Shown: positions 18,284 through 29,447 of the stretch, one piece after another | Position numbering within the stretch: position 1 is the stretch's first letter | Layout: each line of letters begins with the position of its first letter | Assembly: GCF_029537235.1 (NCBI RefSeq) | Contig: NZ_CP120638.1 | Span: 372,001-436,000 of the forward strand | Direction of reading: 5' to 3' | From: Rhizobium sp. 32-5/1 | GTDB lineage: Bacteria; Pseudomonadota; Alphaproteobacteria; Rhizobiales; Rhizobiaceae | Length of the DNA: 64,000 nucleotides | Position numbers and translations under genes: made by a program | Notes under the pieces: model-generated | Seen by the model: the letters and a program-made list of their open reading frames with translations, nothing else | Database searches by the model: none | Told to the model about the DNA's origin: nothing

Positions 18284-19147
18284 TCAAATCGCAGTCTTTT
18301 CCGCAATGTCGAAAAAAGCTTCACGAATATTCTGTGACACGCTGCCGGGATGGCCGTTTGCAATGGTTTTTCCATCGATGGCGACCACCGGAAAACAGAT
18401 GCTGGTGGCCGCCGTGATGAACACTTCCCGCGCCGCCATCATCTCGTCGCGCGTAAAGGCCCGCTCCTCGATCACAAGCCCCACATGCTTTGCAACGTCC
18501 ATCAGCGTCGTGCGGGTGATGCCGCGCAGGATGCCGTGCTCGGCCGGCCGCGTCCGCAGATTGCCGTTTGCATCGACGATCCAGACATTGGTTGCGGCCC
18601 CTTCCTTCACCGTCCCGTCGCCATCGATATAGATCGCCTCCTGCGCCCCTTCTTCCTTGGCCTTCTGGCGGGCCATCACGTTTGGAAGCAGGCCGACGCT
18701 CTTGATATCGACCCGGTCCCATCGGTTTTCGGCAACCGTGATCGCCTTGATGCCCTGGCTGTTCTTCCGGGCAATCAGGCCGGCATCGGTGCGCTTGGCC
18801 GTAACGACAATAGTGGACGGCGTTCCCTCTGCGGGAAACACATGGTCGCGCCGCGCGCTGCCGCGGGTGACCTGCAGATAAAACATGCCGTTTCTGACGC
18901 GGTTGCGGCGCAGGACCTGCCGGATCACGACGATGAGCGCCGCACGCGCCATCGGCCAGTTGATCCGCAGTTCGGCGAGCGACCGGTCGAGCCGATCGAG
19001 ATGGCGCGTGAGATCAACGATCAAGCCATGCCTGATCTCGCAGACCTCGTAGACACCGTCGGCAAACTGGAAGCCGCGATCCTCGATGTGCACGCCCGCC
19101 TCTGCATGCTGCACATAGGCGCCGTTGACATAGGCAATTCTCGACAT
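18284..19147 (-). CDS. dat: D-amino acid aminotransferase (class IV)
   Basis: A 287-residue PLP enzyme of fold type IV, interconverting D-amino acids and 2-oxo acids. The PLP lysine is in DIKSVGLLPNV (about residues 147-157), with the class signature EGAATNVWIVD and GILRGITRTTLM further on. The N-terminal EDRGFQFADGVYEV is characteristic of D-amino acid rather than branched-chain enzymes. It lies between ntrX and hfq in the same direction. In several rhizobia a trkA gene also sits in this interval; none is present here. Confidence 0.88.
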   Translation of the reverse strand: MSRIAYVNGAYVQHAEAGVHIEDRGFQFADGVYEVCEIRHGLIVDLTRHLDRLDRSLAELRINWPMARAALIVVIRQVLRRNRVRNGMFYLQVTRGSARRDHVFPAEGTPSTIVVTAKRTDAGLIARKNSQGIKAITVAENRWDRVDIKSVGLLPNVMARQKAKEEGAQEAIYIDGDGTVKEGAATNVWIVDANGNLRTRPAEHGILRGITRTTLMDVAKHVGLVIEERAFTRDEMMAAREVFITAATSICFPVVAIDGKTIANGHPGSVSQNIREAFFDIAEKTAI

Positions 19148-19171
19148 AGGACCCCGAACGGAAAAGAGTGG

Positions 19172-20536
19172 TTATACGCCCAGCGATTTCAGCTTGCGGT
19201 GCAGGGCCGAACGCTCCATGCCGACGAATTCCGCCGTACGCGAAATATTGCCGCCAAACCGGTTGATCTGGGCAATCAGATAATCGCGTTCGAACATTTC
19301 GCGCGCCTCGCGCAAAGGCAGCGTCATGATGTGATGATCGCCCTGCGTCGAAATCTTCGGCAGGCTATCGCCGACTTCGGTCGGCAGCATGTCGGCGGAA
19401 ATCGGCGTGTCAGGACCGTCGCTGCGGGCAAGAATCATCAACCGTTCAATATTGTTGCGCAACTGCCGGATATTGCCGGGCCAACCATGGGCCTGCAGCA
19501 CGGCCAGCGCGTCCTCGCCGATCTTGCGGGACCGGATACCCGCCTGCTCGCTGATCTGGCGCATGAACATATCGACCAGGAAGGGAATGTCCTCGCGACG
19601 CTCGGCAAGCGCCGGAACGCGGACGGGGATGACGGCCAACCGGTGATAGAGATCCTCGCGGAAGGCACCTTCGGCGATCTGGCTTTCGAGGTTATAGGCG
19701 GTCGAGGAGATGATCCGCACGTCAACCTTGACGCGCTTGGAGCCGCCGACGCGTTCGAACTGCTGGTCGACCAGGACACGCAGGATCTTGTTCTGGGTCT
19801 CCCGCGGCATTTCACCGACTTCGTCGAGATAGAGGATGCCGCTATGCGCCTCTTCGAGCGCACCGGTGCGGCGCGGCTGTCCCGGCGTCGCCTCGGTGCC
19901 GAACAGCGCCACCTCCATGCGATCCGGCGTGATCGCCGCCGCGTTCAGCGCCACGAACGGGCCATTGGCGCGCGACGACTTGCGGTGAATCATGCGGGCG
20001 ACCAGTTCCTTGCCGGAGCCGGACGGCCCCTGGATCATGATCCGGCTGTTGGTCGGCGCGACCTTTTCGATCGTCTGGCGCAGTTGCGAGACCGCGACCG
20101 ACGTCCCGATCAGTTCAACAGGATCCCCGGACCGCTTCTTCAGTTCGGAGACTTCCTTCTTGAGCTTGGAGTTTTCCAGCGCCCGCTCGGCGATGAGAAT
20201 CAGGCGGTCGGCCTTGAAGGGCTTTTCGATGAAATCATAGGCACCGCGGCGAATGGCAGAGACCGCCGTCTCGATATTGCCATGGCCGGAAATCATCACC
20301 ACCGGCAGGTCGGGATGCCGGCTCTTGATCTCGTCCAGCAGCGCCAGCCCGTCCAGCCGGCTGCCCTGCATCCAGATGTCGAGAAACACCAGCCGCGGCA
20401 GCCGATCGCCAATCGCCGCCAGCGCACTGTCGCTATCGAACGCGGTGCGGGTTTCGTGTCCTTCGTCAGACAGGATGCCCGAGACGATTTCGCGAATGTC
20501 CTCCTCGTCATCCACAACCAGAATATCAGCGGCCAT
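19172..20536 (-). CDS. ntrX: Response regulator NtrX
   Basis: A 454-residue response regulator controlling nitrogen and redox-linked genes with the kinase NtrY. Receiver domain (1-120): phosphoacceptor Asp in LVFLDIWMQGS (about 53), with the closing lysine in DFIEKPFKADRL. An AAA+ domain follows with GPSGSGKEL and YLDEVGEMPRETQ. The GAFTGA loop that contacts sigma-54 is replaced by a divergent segment (TEATPGQPRRTGALEEA), as is usual for NtrX, which need not work through sigma-54. The C-terminal Fis-type HTH (FGGNISRTAEFVGMERSALH) is intact. The start overlaps the ntrY end by 11 bases. Confidence 0.95.
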   Translation of the reverse strand: MAADILVVDDEEDIREIVSGILSDEGHETRTAFDSDSALAAIGDRLPRLVFLDIWMQGSRLDGLALLDEIKSRHPDLPVVMISGHGNIETAVSAIRRGAYDFIEKPFKADRLILIAERALENSKLKKEVSELKKRSGDPVELIGTSVAVSQLRQTIEKVAPTNSRIMIQGPSGSGKELVARMIHRKSSRANGPFVALNAAAITPDRMEVALFGTEATPGQPRRTGALEEAHSGILYLDEVGEMPRETQNKILRVLVDQQFERVGGSKRVKVDVRIISSTAYNLESQIAEGAFREDLYHRLAVIPVRVPALAERREDIPFLVDMFMRQISEQAGIRSRKIGEDALAVLQAHGWPGNIRQLRNNIERLMILARSDGPDTPISADMLPTEVGDSLPKISTQGDHHIMTLPLREAREMFERDYLIAQINRFGGNISRTAEFVGMERSALHRKLKSLGV

Positions 20537-22817
20537 CTGTCCTGTCCTTGTTTTGTCTGTCGTCCGCGCCGGCGGCCTGCCCCGCCGGCGGTAGAATGAT
20601 GCGGATCATCGCGCCGTGACCGCCGTCGAAATCAGCGGGCGCGTCGTGAAGTTCCAGTTGCCCACCATGATCCTCGATGATCTTCTTGACGATCGCGAGG
20701 CCAAGGCCGGTGCCCTTTTCGCGCATCGTCATATAGGGCTCGAGAATGCGATGGCGATTTTCCGTCGGCAGCCCCTTGCCGTTGTCGATGATATCTACGA
20801 CGAACCGGCCGGTGCTTTCATTAATTTGCGAGCGGACCATGATCTTCTGCTCGGCCCGAACGGCATCCGCCGGCAAAGCTTCGATCGCCTCGACGGCGTT
20901 CTTGACGATGTTGCCGAAAGCCTGCCCCAGCATCCGGCTGTCGAACATGCCGTCCAGCGGCTCGTCGCCGAAATCCCGGATGAAGGTGATGTGGGTATTG
21001 CCCATCTCCCGCAGGAACACCGCATCCTTGAGGATATGCCGGAGATCGGCCTTTTCCTTCGTCGGCTTCGGCATGCGGGCAAAATCGGAGAATTCATCGA
21101 CCATACGGCCAATGTCTTCCACCTGGCGCACGATCGTATCGGTGCACTGGTCGAAAACCGCGCGGTCATCCGGGTCGATCTGCTTGCCGTAGCGGCGCTT
21201 CAGCCGCTCGGCCGAAAGCTGGATCGGCGTCAGCGGGTTCTTGATTTCATGCGCAATACGCCGCGCCACATCGGCCCAGGCAGTCGAGCGCTGGGCGATG
21301 ACGAGGTCGGTGATGTCATCGATGGTGATGACGTAGGATTCCTTGGCGTCGCGCGTTTCCTCGCGCGTGACCTGAACGTTCAACGTGCGCTCGGTTCCGC
21401 CGCGCATGATGTTGATCTGCTTGCGGTAATCATTGCGGTGGCGGCTTGCCGCCTCGCTCAGCACCTGATCGATTTCAGGGGCCACATCCTGCAGTTTTTC
21501 GCCCACCAGATCGAGCATCGACCGCGACAGGAAAACCTCCGAGGAGGCATTGGCGATCGTGATGCGGCGATCGTCCTCGACGCCGATGACGGCCGCAGTC
21601 ACACCGGAGAGCACGGCCTCGATGAAGCGACGGCGGTCGTCCATCTCGTCCTTCGCCTCAAGGATCTGGTCGCGCTGGGTGCGGATCTCGGCAATCATCT
21701 TGTTGAAAGTCCGCGACAGGCTGCCAACGTCGCCATCGACGGCGCGGACCGGAACGATGACGCTGAGATTGCCGGAGGCGACACTGTCTGCCGCGCCGAT
21801 CAGAAGCCGGATCGGACGGACGATGCGATCGGCCACCGCGATCGCCGTCCAGATCGCCGCCAGAAGCACGATCAGCGCGAAACCGAGATAGAGCACGCCG
21901 AAGGCGATCTGAAGCGAAGTTCGCCCGGATTCCAACGTCTTATATTCCGCGGTGTTCTCCTCCATCAGCCGCATCGAGCGCATGACCTTCGCATCGACTG
22001 TCCGGACAGTGTAGAGATAGGCGCCGGCAATATTATCGACCGGGATCACCGCACCCACGAGATTGGTTATTCCCGGCGGAATAAGCGTCGGCTGGCCCGA
22101 AACGGTGCTTTTCAGAGCGTCCATCGGGATGGCCGGCAGTGGGCGGTCGGTCGGTATATTGGCCTGCAGGATGGCCGTTCCATCGGCGCGAACCAGAAAT
22201 GCGCCCAGCATTCCACGGCCCAAGGCCTGACGCGTCATCAACTCAACGAAGCCGGTCCGGTCAAGGCTATAGAGTTGCCGGTTACGCTCGAGATCATTCG
22301 CCATGGAGACCGTCTGGCCCTGCAGGTAACTGGCATTCTCCAGCACGTAGGCGCGCGCCACGTCGAGCGATGAACTGACGATCGACTGCGTGCGCAGCGA
22401 GAACCAGCGATCCAATCCGACATCCAGCGTGATGCTCGCGAAAATCGCCACCAGAATGGCTGGCGTAATTGCAACGATCGAAAACAGCGCGACGATCCGC
22501 ACGTGCAGCCGCGCAGCGGCCCGTCCACGATTGCGCGCTTTCAGCAATCGGAGGATTTCACGGCCGATCAGGAAAAGCAGACCGAGGACGAACAGCGCAT
22601 TAACGGAAGCAGAGGCGATGACGATCGGCGTTTCCGGCCGAACGGGTGTAAGCCCGAGCAGAACAACCAGGGAGACGACCGCGCAAACAAGGGCACCCGT
22701 TGCGACCATCAGGCCCGGCAAGGCGAACAGCGCACGGCGATCATTACCGATTGCCATGCCTTCTTCTTCCGCCAATGGCAAAGTCTGCCCGTCTGCCATC
22801 AGAAATGCATCCCCCAT
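20526..22817 (-). CDS. ntrY: Membrane sensor histidine kinase NtrY
   Basis: A 763-residue kinase pairing with NtrX. Membrane helices occur near residues 30-55, 65-88 and 105-130, then a periplasmic or extracytoplasmic segment, another helix near 305-330, a HAMP domain (RPIRLLIGAADSVASGNL), a PAS domain, and the kinase core. The H box is [21 protein letters not shown]; the ATP site shows NIVKNAVEA (N box), DNGKGLP and GTGLGLAIVKKI. It is 198 bases downstream of ntrC and overlaps ntrX. In Azorhizobium and Brucella the NtrYX pair links nitrate and oxygen status to gene expression. Confidence 0.94.
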   Translation of the reverse strand: MGDAFLMADGQTLPLAEEEGMAIGNDRRALFALPGLMVATGALVCAVVSLVVLLGLTPVRPETPIVIASASVNALFVLGLLFLIGREILRLLKARNRGRAAARLHVRIVALFSIVAITPAILVAIFASITLDVGLDRWFSLRTQSIVSSSLDVARAYVLENASYLQGQTVSMANDLERNRQLYSLDRTGFVELMTRQALGRGMLGAFLVRADGTAILQANIPTDRPLPAIPMDALKSTVSGQPTLIPPGITNLVGAVIPVDNIAGAYLYTVRTVDAKVMRSMRLMEENTAEYKTLESGRTSLQIAFGVLYLGFALIVLLAAIWTAIAVADRIVRPIRLLIGAADSVASGNLSVIVPVRAVDGDVGSLSRTFNKMIAEIRTQRDQILEAKDEMDDRRRFIEAVLSGVTAAVIGVEDDRRITIANASSEVFLSRSMLDLVGEKLQDVAPEIDQVLSEAASRHRNDYRKQINIMRGGTERTLNVQVTREETRDAKESYVITIDDITDLVIAQRSTAWADVARRIAHEIKNPLTPIQLSAERLKRRYGKQIDPDDRAVFDQCTDTIVRQVEDIGRMVDEFSDFARMPKPTKEKADLRHILKDAVFLREMGNTHITFIRDFGDEPLDGMFDSRMLGQAFGNIVKNAVEAIEALPADAVRAEQKIMVRSQINESTGRFVVDIIDNGKGLPTENRHRILEPYMTMREKGTGLGLAIVKKIIEDHGGQLELHDAPADFDGGHGAMIRIILPPAGQAAGADDRQNKDRTDGR

Positions 22818-23015
22818 CCGGCGCCCGGCGTTTTTGCGCGAGCGGCGAAGATTTTTGTCTGTTTTTGGTCAAGAGTGATGACCGAACCGGAGCGGGTTAG
22901 GACGGCGAAGCTGTCCAGTCACCACGCGGCTGCGCCGGTCCTTCGGAGGTCCCGGAATGCGTATGCTGTCTAAGCAACGCATTGTGGCGAAAATGCAACG
23001 GTTATCCCTGCCAAG

Positions 23016-24469
23016 TCAAGCGCTGCGTGAGCTGCGATAAACGGAGACGCCCAGTTCGCGGATTTTCTTGCGCAGCGTGTTGCGATTGAGGCCCAGCAAG
23101 TCAGCGGCCTTGATCTGGTTGCCACGAGTTGCGGTCAGGGCTGCGAGAATCAGCGGATATTCCATTTCCGCCAGGACACGATCGTAAAGCCCTGCTGGCG
23201 GCAGCCCTTCGCCGAAGCTCGAGAAATACTGCCGCATATTCTCCTCGACAGCCTGCGAAATCGACATAGAACCGGTACGGGCGGAGGATTTCTCGATCGG
23301 GCTGTCCGGGATGTCGGAGCGCAACTCGCTTTCGATGATCTCCCGCGTGATGACATCCTGCGGATAGAGCGCGGTCAATCGACGGACGACATTTTCCAGT
23401 TCGCGGACATTGCCTGGCCAGGCATGCGCCTTCATCAGTTCCAGCGCCTCCTGGTCGAAGCGCTTGACATCGAGACCCTCTTTTTCCGCCTGCTGAACAA
23501 AATGACGAACGAGATCTGGGATGTCTTCCGCCCGGTCGCGCAGTGGCGGCAGGCGCAGGGGCACGACGTTCAGCCGGTAATAGAGATCTTCGCGAAACAT
23601 GCCTTGGTTGATCGACTGCTTCAAATCCTTGTTGGTGGCTGCAACGATGCGCACGTCGGAGCGGATCGGTGTGCGCCCCCGACCGTCGTGTATTCCCCCT
23701 GCTGCAGCACCCGCAGCAGACGGGTCTGCGCATCCATCGGCATGTCGCCGATTTCGTCCAGGAAAAGCGTGCCGCCTTCAGCCTGCTCGAACCGGCCGGT
23801 GGAGCGGTTCTGCGCGCCGGTAAACGCGCCCTTCTCATGGCCGAACAGTTCCGATTCGATCAGGTCGCGCGGGATGGCTGCCATATTGATAGCAACGAAG
23901 GGACCGTTGCGGCGCTTGCCGTAGTCATGCAGCGCCTTGGCCACCAGCTCCTTGCCGGTACCCGATTCACCGGTGATCATCAGCGTCAGGTCGGTCTGCA
24001 TCAGGCGGGCGAGTACCCGGTATATTTCCTGCATGGCGGCGGAGCGACCGACCAGCGGCATGCCATCCTGCGTATCGTCCTCCATCTTCACCGGCTTGCG
24101 CTTGGGCTCGGCAAGCGCACGACCGATGATAGCGATCAATTCGGTCAGGTCGAAAGGCTTGGGCAGGTAGTCGTAAGCGCCTTTTTCAGACGCCTTGATC
24201 GCCGTCATGAAGGTATTCTGCGCGCTCATGACCAGAACCGGCAGGTCCGGGCGCGCCTTCTTGATGCGCGGTAAAAGGTCGAAGGCGTTTTCATCAGGCA
24301 TGATCACGTCTGTCACCACCAGATCGCCATCGCCGGCGGCGATCCAGCGCCAGAGCGTCGCGGCATTCGAGGTGATTCGAACATCGTAACCGGCACGGCT
24401 CAGCGCCTGGTTGAGTACGGTACGGATGGCAGCGTCGTCGTCCGCGACGAGGATAGTGGCGCCAGTCAT
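23016..24469 (-). CDS. ntrC: Nitrogen regulation response regulator NtrC, one frameshift
   Basis: Sigma-54 activator of nitrogen assimilation genes. The receiver domain has the Asp pocket [15 protein letters not shown] (Asp about 54) and KPFDLTEL. The AAA+ domain shows [33 protein letters not shown] with the intact GAFTGA sigma-54 contact, and FLDEIGDMP. The Fis-type HTH near the end is [20 protein letters not shown]. The frame breaks at the C run 23676-23680; one extra base joins the two halves into about 484 residues, the usual length. It starts at ATG 24469, overlapping the ntrB stop by one base. Confidence 0.92.
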
Positions 24470-25632
24470 CAGGATTGTCCTTTTATCGTCATGGGCTCGG
24501 AATCTTCAGCCGATGTCCCCTTCGAGGCCGGCATCAGAACGCGAAACGTGGTGCGGTGGTTCTGGCTGTCGCATTCGACGATGCCGCCATGCCCGCCAAT
24601 GATCTTGGCGACAAGGGCAAGGCCGAGCCCGGAACCGTTCGTCTTGGTGGTGATGAACGGATCGAAGAGGTGCGGCACGAGATCGGACGGCACACCAGGG
24701 CCATTGTCGTGGACGCAAAATTCAAGCGGCAGCGAAATCTTCTCGCGCGTGCCGGCAACGGAAAGCCGGATGCCGGGACGATAGGCAGTCGTCAGCATGA
24801 TCTCGCCCTCCGGCCTGTCGGCGACGGCTTCCGCCGCATTCTTGATCAGGTTGAGGAACACCTGCACCAACTGGTCCCGATTGGCATAGACCGGCGGCAG
24901 CGAGGGGTCGTAGTTCTCGGTGATGCGGATCTTGCGCGCAAAACCAGCCTTGGCGACGGCTTTCACATGATCGAGCACCGAGTGAATATTGACCGGAACG
25001 CGGTCCACCGGCCGCTCGTCCGAAAACACCTCCATGCGATCGACCAGCGAGACGATCCTGTCCGTCTCGTCGCAGATCAGCCGCGTCAGCGCCCGGTCCT
25101 CATCATTGACGGAGGTTTCGAGCAACTGCGCCGCGCCACGGATGCCCGACAAAGGATTTTTGATCTCGTGCGCCAGCATCGAGGCGAGACCGGTAACGGA
25201 CCTCGCCGCCGCGCGGTGCGTCAATTGCCGGTCGATCTTGTCGGCCATCGAACGTTCCTGGAAAACCACGACTACGGAGCCCGGCTCGGAAAGCACCGGT
25301 GCCACATAAAGATCGACCAGCTTGTCTGCGCCGAGCCGCGGCGAGGAGAGATCGACGCGGTATTCATTGACCGGCGCGCGGCGCTCGCGCACCTGGTCGA
25401 TCAGGGTCAGAAGCGGGCTGCCGAACGGGATGAAGGCGCTGATGTCGTGCTTGGCGAGATAGTTGGAACTCGCGCCGAAAAACGCCTCCGCCTCCCAGTT
25501 GGCGAAGGCGACGAGACCGCTCTCATTAACGAGGATCACCGGATTCTGGATGGCATTCAACACCGCCATCGGCAAGGTGTTGAGGCCCTTCTTCTCGTCT
25601 TCCTTCTCGTCTTCGCGCGTTTTTCCGCTCAT
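24469..25632 (-). CDS. ntrB: Nitrogen regulation sensor kinase NtrB
   Basis: A 387-residue cytoplasmic histidine kinase/phosphatase controlling NtrC in response to PII. A PAS domain (about 20-130, [16 protein letters not shown]) is followed by the H box [22 protein letters not shown] box [18 protein letters not shown] and [18 protein letters not shown]. It has no membrane segment. I chose ATG 25632, which overlaps the dusB stop as ATGA; a longer upstream frame would run through dusB in another frame. The dusB-ntrB-ntrC order is the classical nifR3-ntrBC operon. Confidence 0.95.
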   Translation of the reverse strand: MSGKTREDEKEDEKKGLNTLPMAVLNAIQNPVILVNESGLVAFANWEAEAFFGASSNYLAKHDISAFIPFGSPLLTLIDQVRERRAPVNEYRVDLSSPRLGADKLVDLYVAPVLSEPGSVVVVFQERSMADKIDRQLTHRAAARSVTGLASMLAHEIKNPLSGIRGAAQLLETSVNDEDRALTRLICDETDRIVSLVDRMEVFSDERPVDRVPVNIHSVLDHVKAVAKAGFARKIRITENYDPSLPPVYANRDQLVQVFLNLIKNAAEAVADRPEGEIMLTTAYRPGIRLSVAGTREKISLPLEFCVHDNGPGVPSDLVPHLFDPFITTKTNGSGLGLALVAKIIGGHGGIVECDSQNHRTTFRVLMPASKGTSAEDSEPMTIKGQS

Positions 25633-26654
25633 GCAGCCGCATCCGTTTCTCGAAGAGGAATCGCGGCGGCGAGCGCCGCCATCGTCCGTGCGATCACCGT
25701 CTTGGGGTCCATGGACGTCATGATCGCCGCCTTGTCTGCCGACGAAAGGAAGGGGGCAAATCGCTCGAGATACCAACCGAGATGCTTACGGGCGTGGCGT
25801 ATGCCCGACTCGGGACCATAGAAGTCCAGCATCATTGCGTAATGCTCCTCGACGATCGCGGCAATCTCGGCGGCATCGGGATGGGCGACAGCGCCAGCCA
25901 GAACACCGGCGTGCCATGGCCGTCCCTGCGAAGATCGTCCGATCATCACGGCGTCCGCTCCGGAGCGCCGCAGAATTTCTTGCGCGTCGGCGGCGGTCGC
26001 GACATCGCCATTGGCCACCAGCGGAATGGAAATCACGTCCCGCACCGCAGCGATCGCATCCCAGTCGGCCTTGCCGTTGTAGAACTGCATGCGCGTGCGG
26101 CCATGGATGGTGATCATCTGCACACCGGCATCCTGTGCACGCCGTGCAATCAAAGGCGCGTTGATGGACTGGTCGTCCCAGCCGAGACGCATCTTGAGCG
26201 TTACCGGAACATCGACGGCCTTGACCGTTGCCTCGATCAGCGACAGGGCATGGTCCGGATCGCGCATCAGGGCCGATCCGGAATAGCCGCCCGTCACCTT
26301 CTTGGCAGGACATCCCATGTTGATATCGACGACGGCAGCGCCATGGCCGGCAACGATCTTTGCCGCTTCAGCCATCCAGTGCGCCTCGCGCCCGGCAAGC
26401 TGCACGACATGCGGATCGATGCCGGAACTCTGCAGGCGTGACCATGATTCCGCAGCATTGCCGACGAGTTCGCGACTGGCGACCATCTCGGTGACGACCA
26501 ACCCTGCCCCGAACCGCCAGGCAAGCTGCCGGAACGGCAGATCGGTCACGCCGGACATGGGCGCGAGCACGACGCGGTTGCGGAACGTCAGCCCGCCGAC
26601 CTCGAACTGCGATGATAAAGCCGGTTTTTGCAAATGCTCATCTTTCGGGCACAT
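25629..26654 (-). CDS. dusB: tRNA dihydrouridine synthase (NifR3-like)
   Basis: A 341-residue FMN enzyme reducing uridine to dihydrouridine in tRNA. The TIM-barrel signature is clear: [14 protein letters not shown] near the start, [20 protein letters not shown] with the catalytic cysteine (about 110), [17 protein letters not shown], and [11 protein letters not shown] then [11 protein letters not shown] for FMN phosphate. It is first in the operon with ntrB and ntrC; the historical name nifR3 comes from this linkage. It is divergent from ispDF, with a 184-base promoter region between. Confidence 0.95.
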   Translation of the reverse strand: MCPKDEHLQKPALSSQFEVGGLTFRNRVVLAPMSGVTDLPFRQLAWRFGAGLVVTEMVASRELVGNAAESWSRLQSSGIDPHVVQLAGREAHWMAEAAKIVAGHGAAVVDINMGCPAKKVTGGYSGSALMRDPDHALSLIEATVKAVDVPVTLKMRLGWDDQSINAPLIARRAQDAGVQMITIHGRTRMQFYNGKADWDAIAAVRDVISIPLVANGDVATAADAQEILRRSGADAVMIGRSSQGRPWHAGVLAGAVAHPDAAEIAAIVEEHYAMMLDFYGPESGIRHARKHLGWYLERFAPFLSSADKAAIMTSMDPKTVIARTMAALAAAIPLRETDAAA

Positions 26655-26838
26655 ACTTATACTGCACTATTTTTAGACATTGTTGATGGGCTTGCCAAGC
26701 GTTTTCGGCGGTCTTCGACAATTTTCCCTGAACAACTGGTAAAGCCGGATTCTTCGGGGTAAATCACCGCTGACATGGACCGTCATCATTGAAACCTGAT
26801 GACATCAGTGGCGCATCGGACGGGACCTCATACAGAAT

Positions 26839-28050
26839 ATGACGGCAAAAGAACAGATTTCCTGCGGGGTCGTCATCGTGGCTGCAGGACGGGGCGAAAG
26901 GGCCGGCTCCCCAACGGGCGGCCCCAAGCAATATCGCCCTATTGGCGGTCGCCCGGTCATTTGCCAGACCCTCGATGTCTTCACGACCTGGGCAAGGGCA
27001 ACACACATCGTCGTCGTCACTCACCCCGACGATGACCTGCTGCTCAAAAACGCGCTGAGCCTCAGCATTCCGAACACCGCAATCGCGGCCGTGCACGGCG
27101 GCGCTACCCGACAGCAATCGGTGCTTGCGGGCTTGCGAAAACTGGAAGGGACCGGCGTCACGCATGTCCTGATTCACGATGCCGTGCGCCCTTTCATCGA
27201 TCACGTTTTGCTGGATCGCATTGCCGGCGCCTTCGAACTCGGCGCTGAAGCCGTGCTGCCTGCAATAGCGGTGGTCGATACGCTGAAACGCGGCGATACC
27301 GCGGGTCACGTTACGGAAACCGTGCCGCGGAGCGGGCTTTACGCCGCGCAAACCCCGCAATCCTTCTGTTTTTCCGCCATCCTTGCTGCCCACATTGCAG
27401 TGGAATCGGCTGGACGTGACGACTTCACGGATGATGCCGCGATTGCGGAATGGGCGAGTCTGCGGGTGCGGTTGATTGAAGGCGCGCCGGACAACGTCAA
27501 ACTGACCACGCAACGGGACATCGCCATGGCCGACGAAAAACTCAACCGCGCCGCTCTGCCTGATGTGCGCACCGGCAACGGCTACGACGTGCATCAGTTG
27601 ATCGCCGGCGATGGCGTCACGCTCTGCGGCGTCTTCATTCCCCATGACCAGACGCTGCTCGGCCACTCCGATGCCGATGTGGCGCTTCACGCCCTGACGG
27701 ACGCGCTGCTTGCCACCTGCGGCGCTGGCGATATCGGCGATCACTTTCCACCGTCCGATCCGCAGTGGAAGGGCGCAGCCTCCCGCATCTTCCTCGAACA
27801 CGCGGCAAAAATCGTCCGGGATCACGGCGGCACGATCATGAATGCCGATATCTCGCTGATCGCCGAAGCGCCGAAAGTCGGTCCGCACCGTCTGGTGATG
27901 TGCGAAAACCTGGCGGACATGCTTGGTATTGCGCTCGAACGCTGCTCGGTCAAGGCGACGACCAACGAGAAGATCGGCTTTGTCGGCCGGCGCGAAGGCA
28001 TCGCCGCCATCGCCACGGCGACAGTCGTCTTCGCAAAGACTCCCGCATGA
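26839..28050 (+). CDS. ispDF: Bifunctional IspD/IspF of the MEP isoprenoid pathway
   Basis: A 403-residue fusion of two MEP-pathway enzymes, typical of alphaproteobacteria. The N-terminal cytidylyltransferase (about 10-235) has [28 protein letters not shown], and the later [12 protein letters not shown]. The C-terminal 2C-methyl-D-erythritol 2,4-cyclodiphosphate synthase (about 245-400) has [27 protein letters not shown] (metal ligands Asp/His), [12 protein letters not shown] and [19 protein letters not shown]. The ATG at 26839 gives the standard length. pncC overlaps its end as ATGA. Confidence 0.95.
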   Translation: MTAKEQISCGVVIVAAGRGERAGSPTGGPKQYRPIGGRPVICQTLDVFTTWARATHIVVVTHPDDDLLLKNALSLSIPNTAIAAVHGGATRQQSVLAGLRKLEGTGVTHVLIHDAVRPFIDHVLLDRIAGAFELGAEAVLPAIAVVDTLKRGDTAGHVTETVPRSGLYAAQTPQSFCFSAILAAHIAVESAGRDDFTDDAAIAEWASLRVRLIEGAPDNVKLTTQRDIAMADEKLNRAALPDVRTGNGYDVHQLIAGDGVTLCGVFIPHDQTLLGHSDADVALHALTDALLATCGAGDIGDHFPPSDPQWKGAASRIFLEHAAKIVRDHGGTIMNADISLIAEAPKVGPHRLVMCENLADMLGIALERCSVKATTNEKIGFVGRREGIAAIATATVVFAKTPA

Positions 28051-28550
28051 GCGGCTGGCCGGAGGAGATCGAAGACCGCGCCCGCGCCGTCATCGCAACC
28101 TTTGTCGAAACCGGGCAGATGGTGGCGACGGCGGAATCCTGCACGGGCGGGCTGATTGCCGGTGCGCTCACGGAAATCGCCGGCTCCTCTGCGGTCGTCG
28201 ATCGCGGTTTCGTCACCTATTCCAACAGGGCGAAGGTCGAGATGCTCGGCGTCGATCAGGCGACACTGGACGCCTTCGGTGCTGTGTCGCGGCAGGTGGC
28301 GCTGGAAATGGCCAAGGGCGCTCTCGCCCACTCGCAGGCGGATGTGGCGGTCGCGGTCACCGGCATTGCCGGCCCCGGTGGCGGCTCAGCTGAAAAGCCT
28401 GTCGGGCTCGTGCATCTGGCAGCCGCCAGCCGTGACGGTAAATCGGAGCATCGCGAAATGCGCTATGGCGAGATCGGCCGCGACAATGTCCGCATGGCAA
28501 CGGTGCGAACCGCGCTGGACATGCTGACGGAGATCGCCGGGGCCAGTTGA
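28047..28550 (+). CDS. pncC: Nicotinamide-nucleotide amidase, CinA C-terminal family
   Basis: A 167-residue protein consisting of only the CinA C-terminal domain, which deamidates nicotinamide mononucleotide in pyridine nucleotide recycling. Motifs: [21 protein letters not shown] (about 27-47), [14 protein letters not shown], and [21 protein letters not shown]. The start ATG 28047 overlaps the ispDF stop as ATGA, indicating coupled translation; ispDF-cinA is a frequent rhizobial pair. Its stop abuts the stop of the convergent gene at 28551 with no space between. Confidence 0.92.
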   Translation: MSGWPEEIEDRARAVIATFVETGQMVATAESCTGGLIAGALTEIAGSSAVVDRGFVTYSNRAKVEMLGVDQATLDAFGAVSRQVALEMAKGALAHSQADVAVAVTGIAGPGGGSAEKPVGLVHLAAASRDGKSEHREMRYGEIGRDNVRMATVRTALDMLTEIAGAS

Positions 28551-29383
28551 TTACTTCGCACCCGGCGGGCATATCTGGTAGACATTCATCGCCTGCTCAT
28601 CGGGAGCACTGAAAGGCTCCGTTTCCCAGAAGGCCGTGCCCTCGCCCGGAAACGCGTCTGCCATGTACTTGTCAGACCCTTCGCGCTGGCGGCGGGCTTT
28701 TTCCAAGTAGTCCGGCGCCTTGCGCTTCTCCTCAAGGCAGCGGGTCAGATCTGGCAGGATATCGATGCGGATCATGTAATCGATATAAAAATCGCCGCTG
28801 CTCAACGCCTCGCCGGATGCGATGCTTTCCACGCGTGCCGCAGCGTCGTCCGACAAGTCCATGTCCAGCGTTTCGATGTAGACGCGCTTGCCCCATTGCG
28901 CGTCGGGTACCTCAAGGTCGTTGCGCTCGATCGTGTAGAAGTGATTGATGAGATCGATCCCATCCAGCCTGGAGCCAAGCGTCCCGTGGAGGGTGTAGCG
29001 GATCATCAGGTCATCGGATCGAAGCATGGCTGCCAAAGGACCGATCGGTGTTGCTTTCCGCGCGATCACCTGCGTCTTGCCGATGCCGACAGAGGATGGC
29101 TCAGGGCTGTAGCTATAACGGTGATTGATCATCCGCAGCATCGCGCCTCGGCGCATCGGGAAAAATCCCGGTCTCGGAATTCCGGCTCCGTCGGCAAGGC
29201 ACCTTCACGCGAATGCACGCTGACCTTCAGCTCCGGTGAAAGCCAATAGCTGCCCGCAACCGGCTTTCCCTCCTTGTCCAGCAGAAGGATATAGCGACCG
29301 GCCTTGCGGATCACAGCATCCGCCGCCTGCGCCGAAAGCGGCACAACCGTCATGATAACAAGGAGAAAAAGGCGCGAAATCAT
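28551..29383 (-). CDS. Secreted hypothetical protein, one frameshift
   Basis: I do not recognise a family. The N-terminus is a good signal peptide (MISRLFLLVIMTVVPLSAQA, cleavage about residue 20), so the product is probably periplasmic. The mature part is mixed alpha/beta with GRYILLLDKEGKPVAGSYW early, a long central segment (INHFYTIERNDLEVPDAQWG), and a C-terminus ending in NVYQICPPGAK. The frame is interrupted at the A run 29161-29165; one added base gives about 277 residues. It follows the COQ10/RatA gene in the same direction after 64 bases, and its stop abuts pncC. Confidence 0.65.
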
Positions 29384-29447
29384 GCCCCTATGACGCGCCG
29401 GGATCGGCGAACATTCAAGGCGTCTTGAAAAAATAAGCGGAGACGCC

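Noticed and set aside
18350-20599. 749-codon open frame on the plus strand opposite dat and ntrX
   Set aside because: Shadow of strong minus-strand genes. High G+C leaves the opposite frame open; the translation is His/Arg-rich without domain motifs.
20616-22373. 585-codon open frame opposite ntrY
   Set aside because: Shadow frame; ntrY on the other strand has all kinase motifs.
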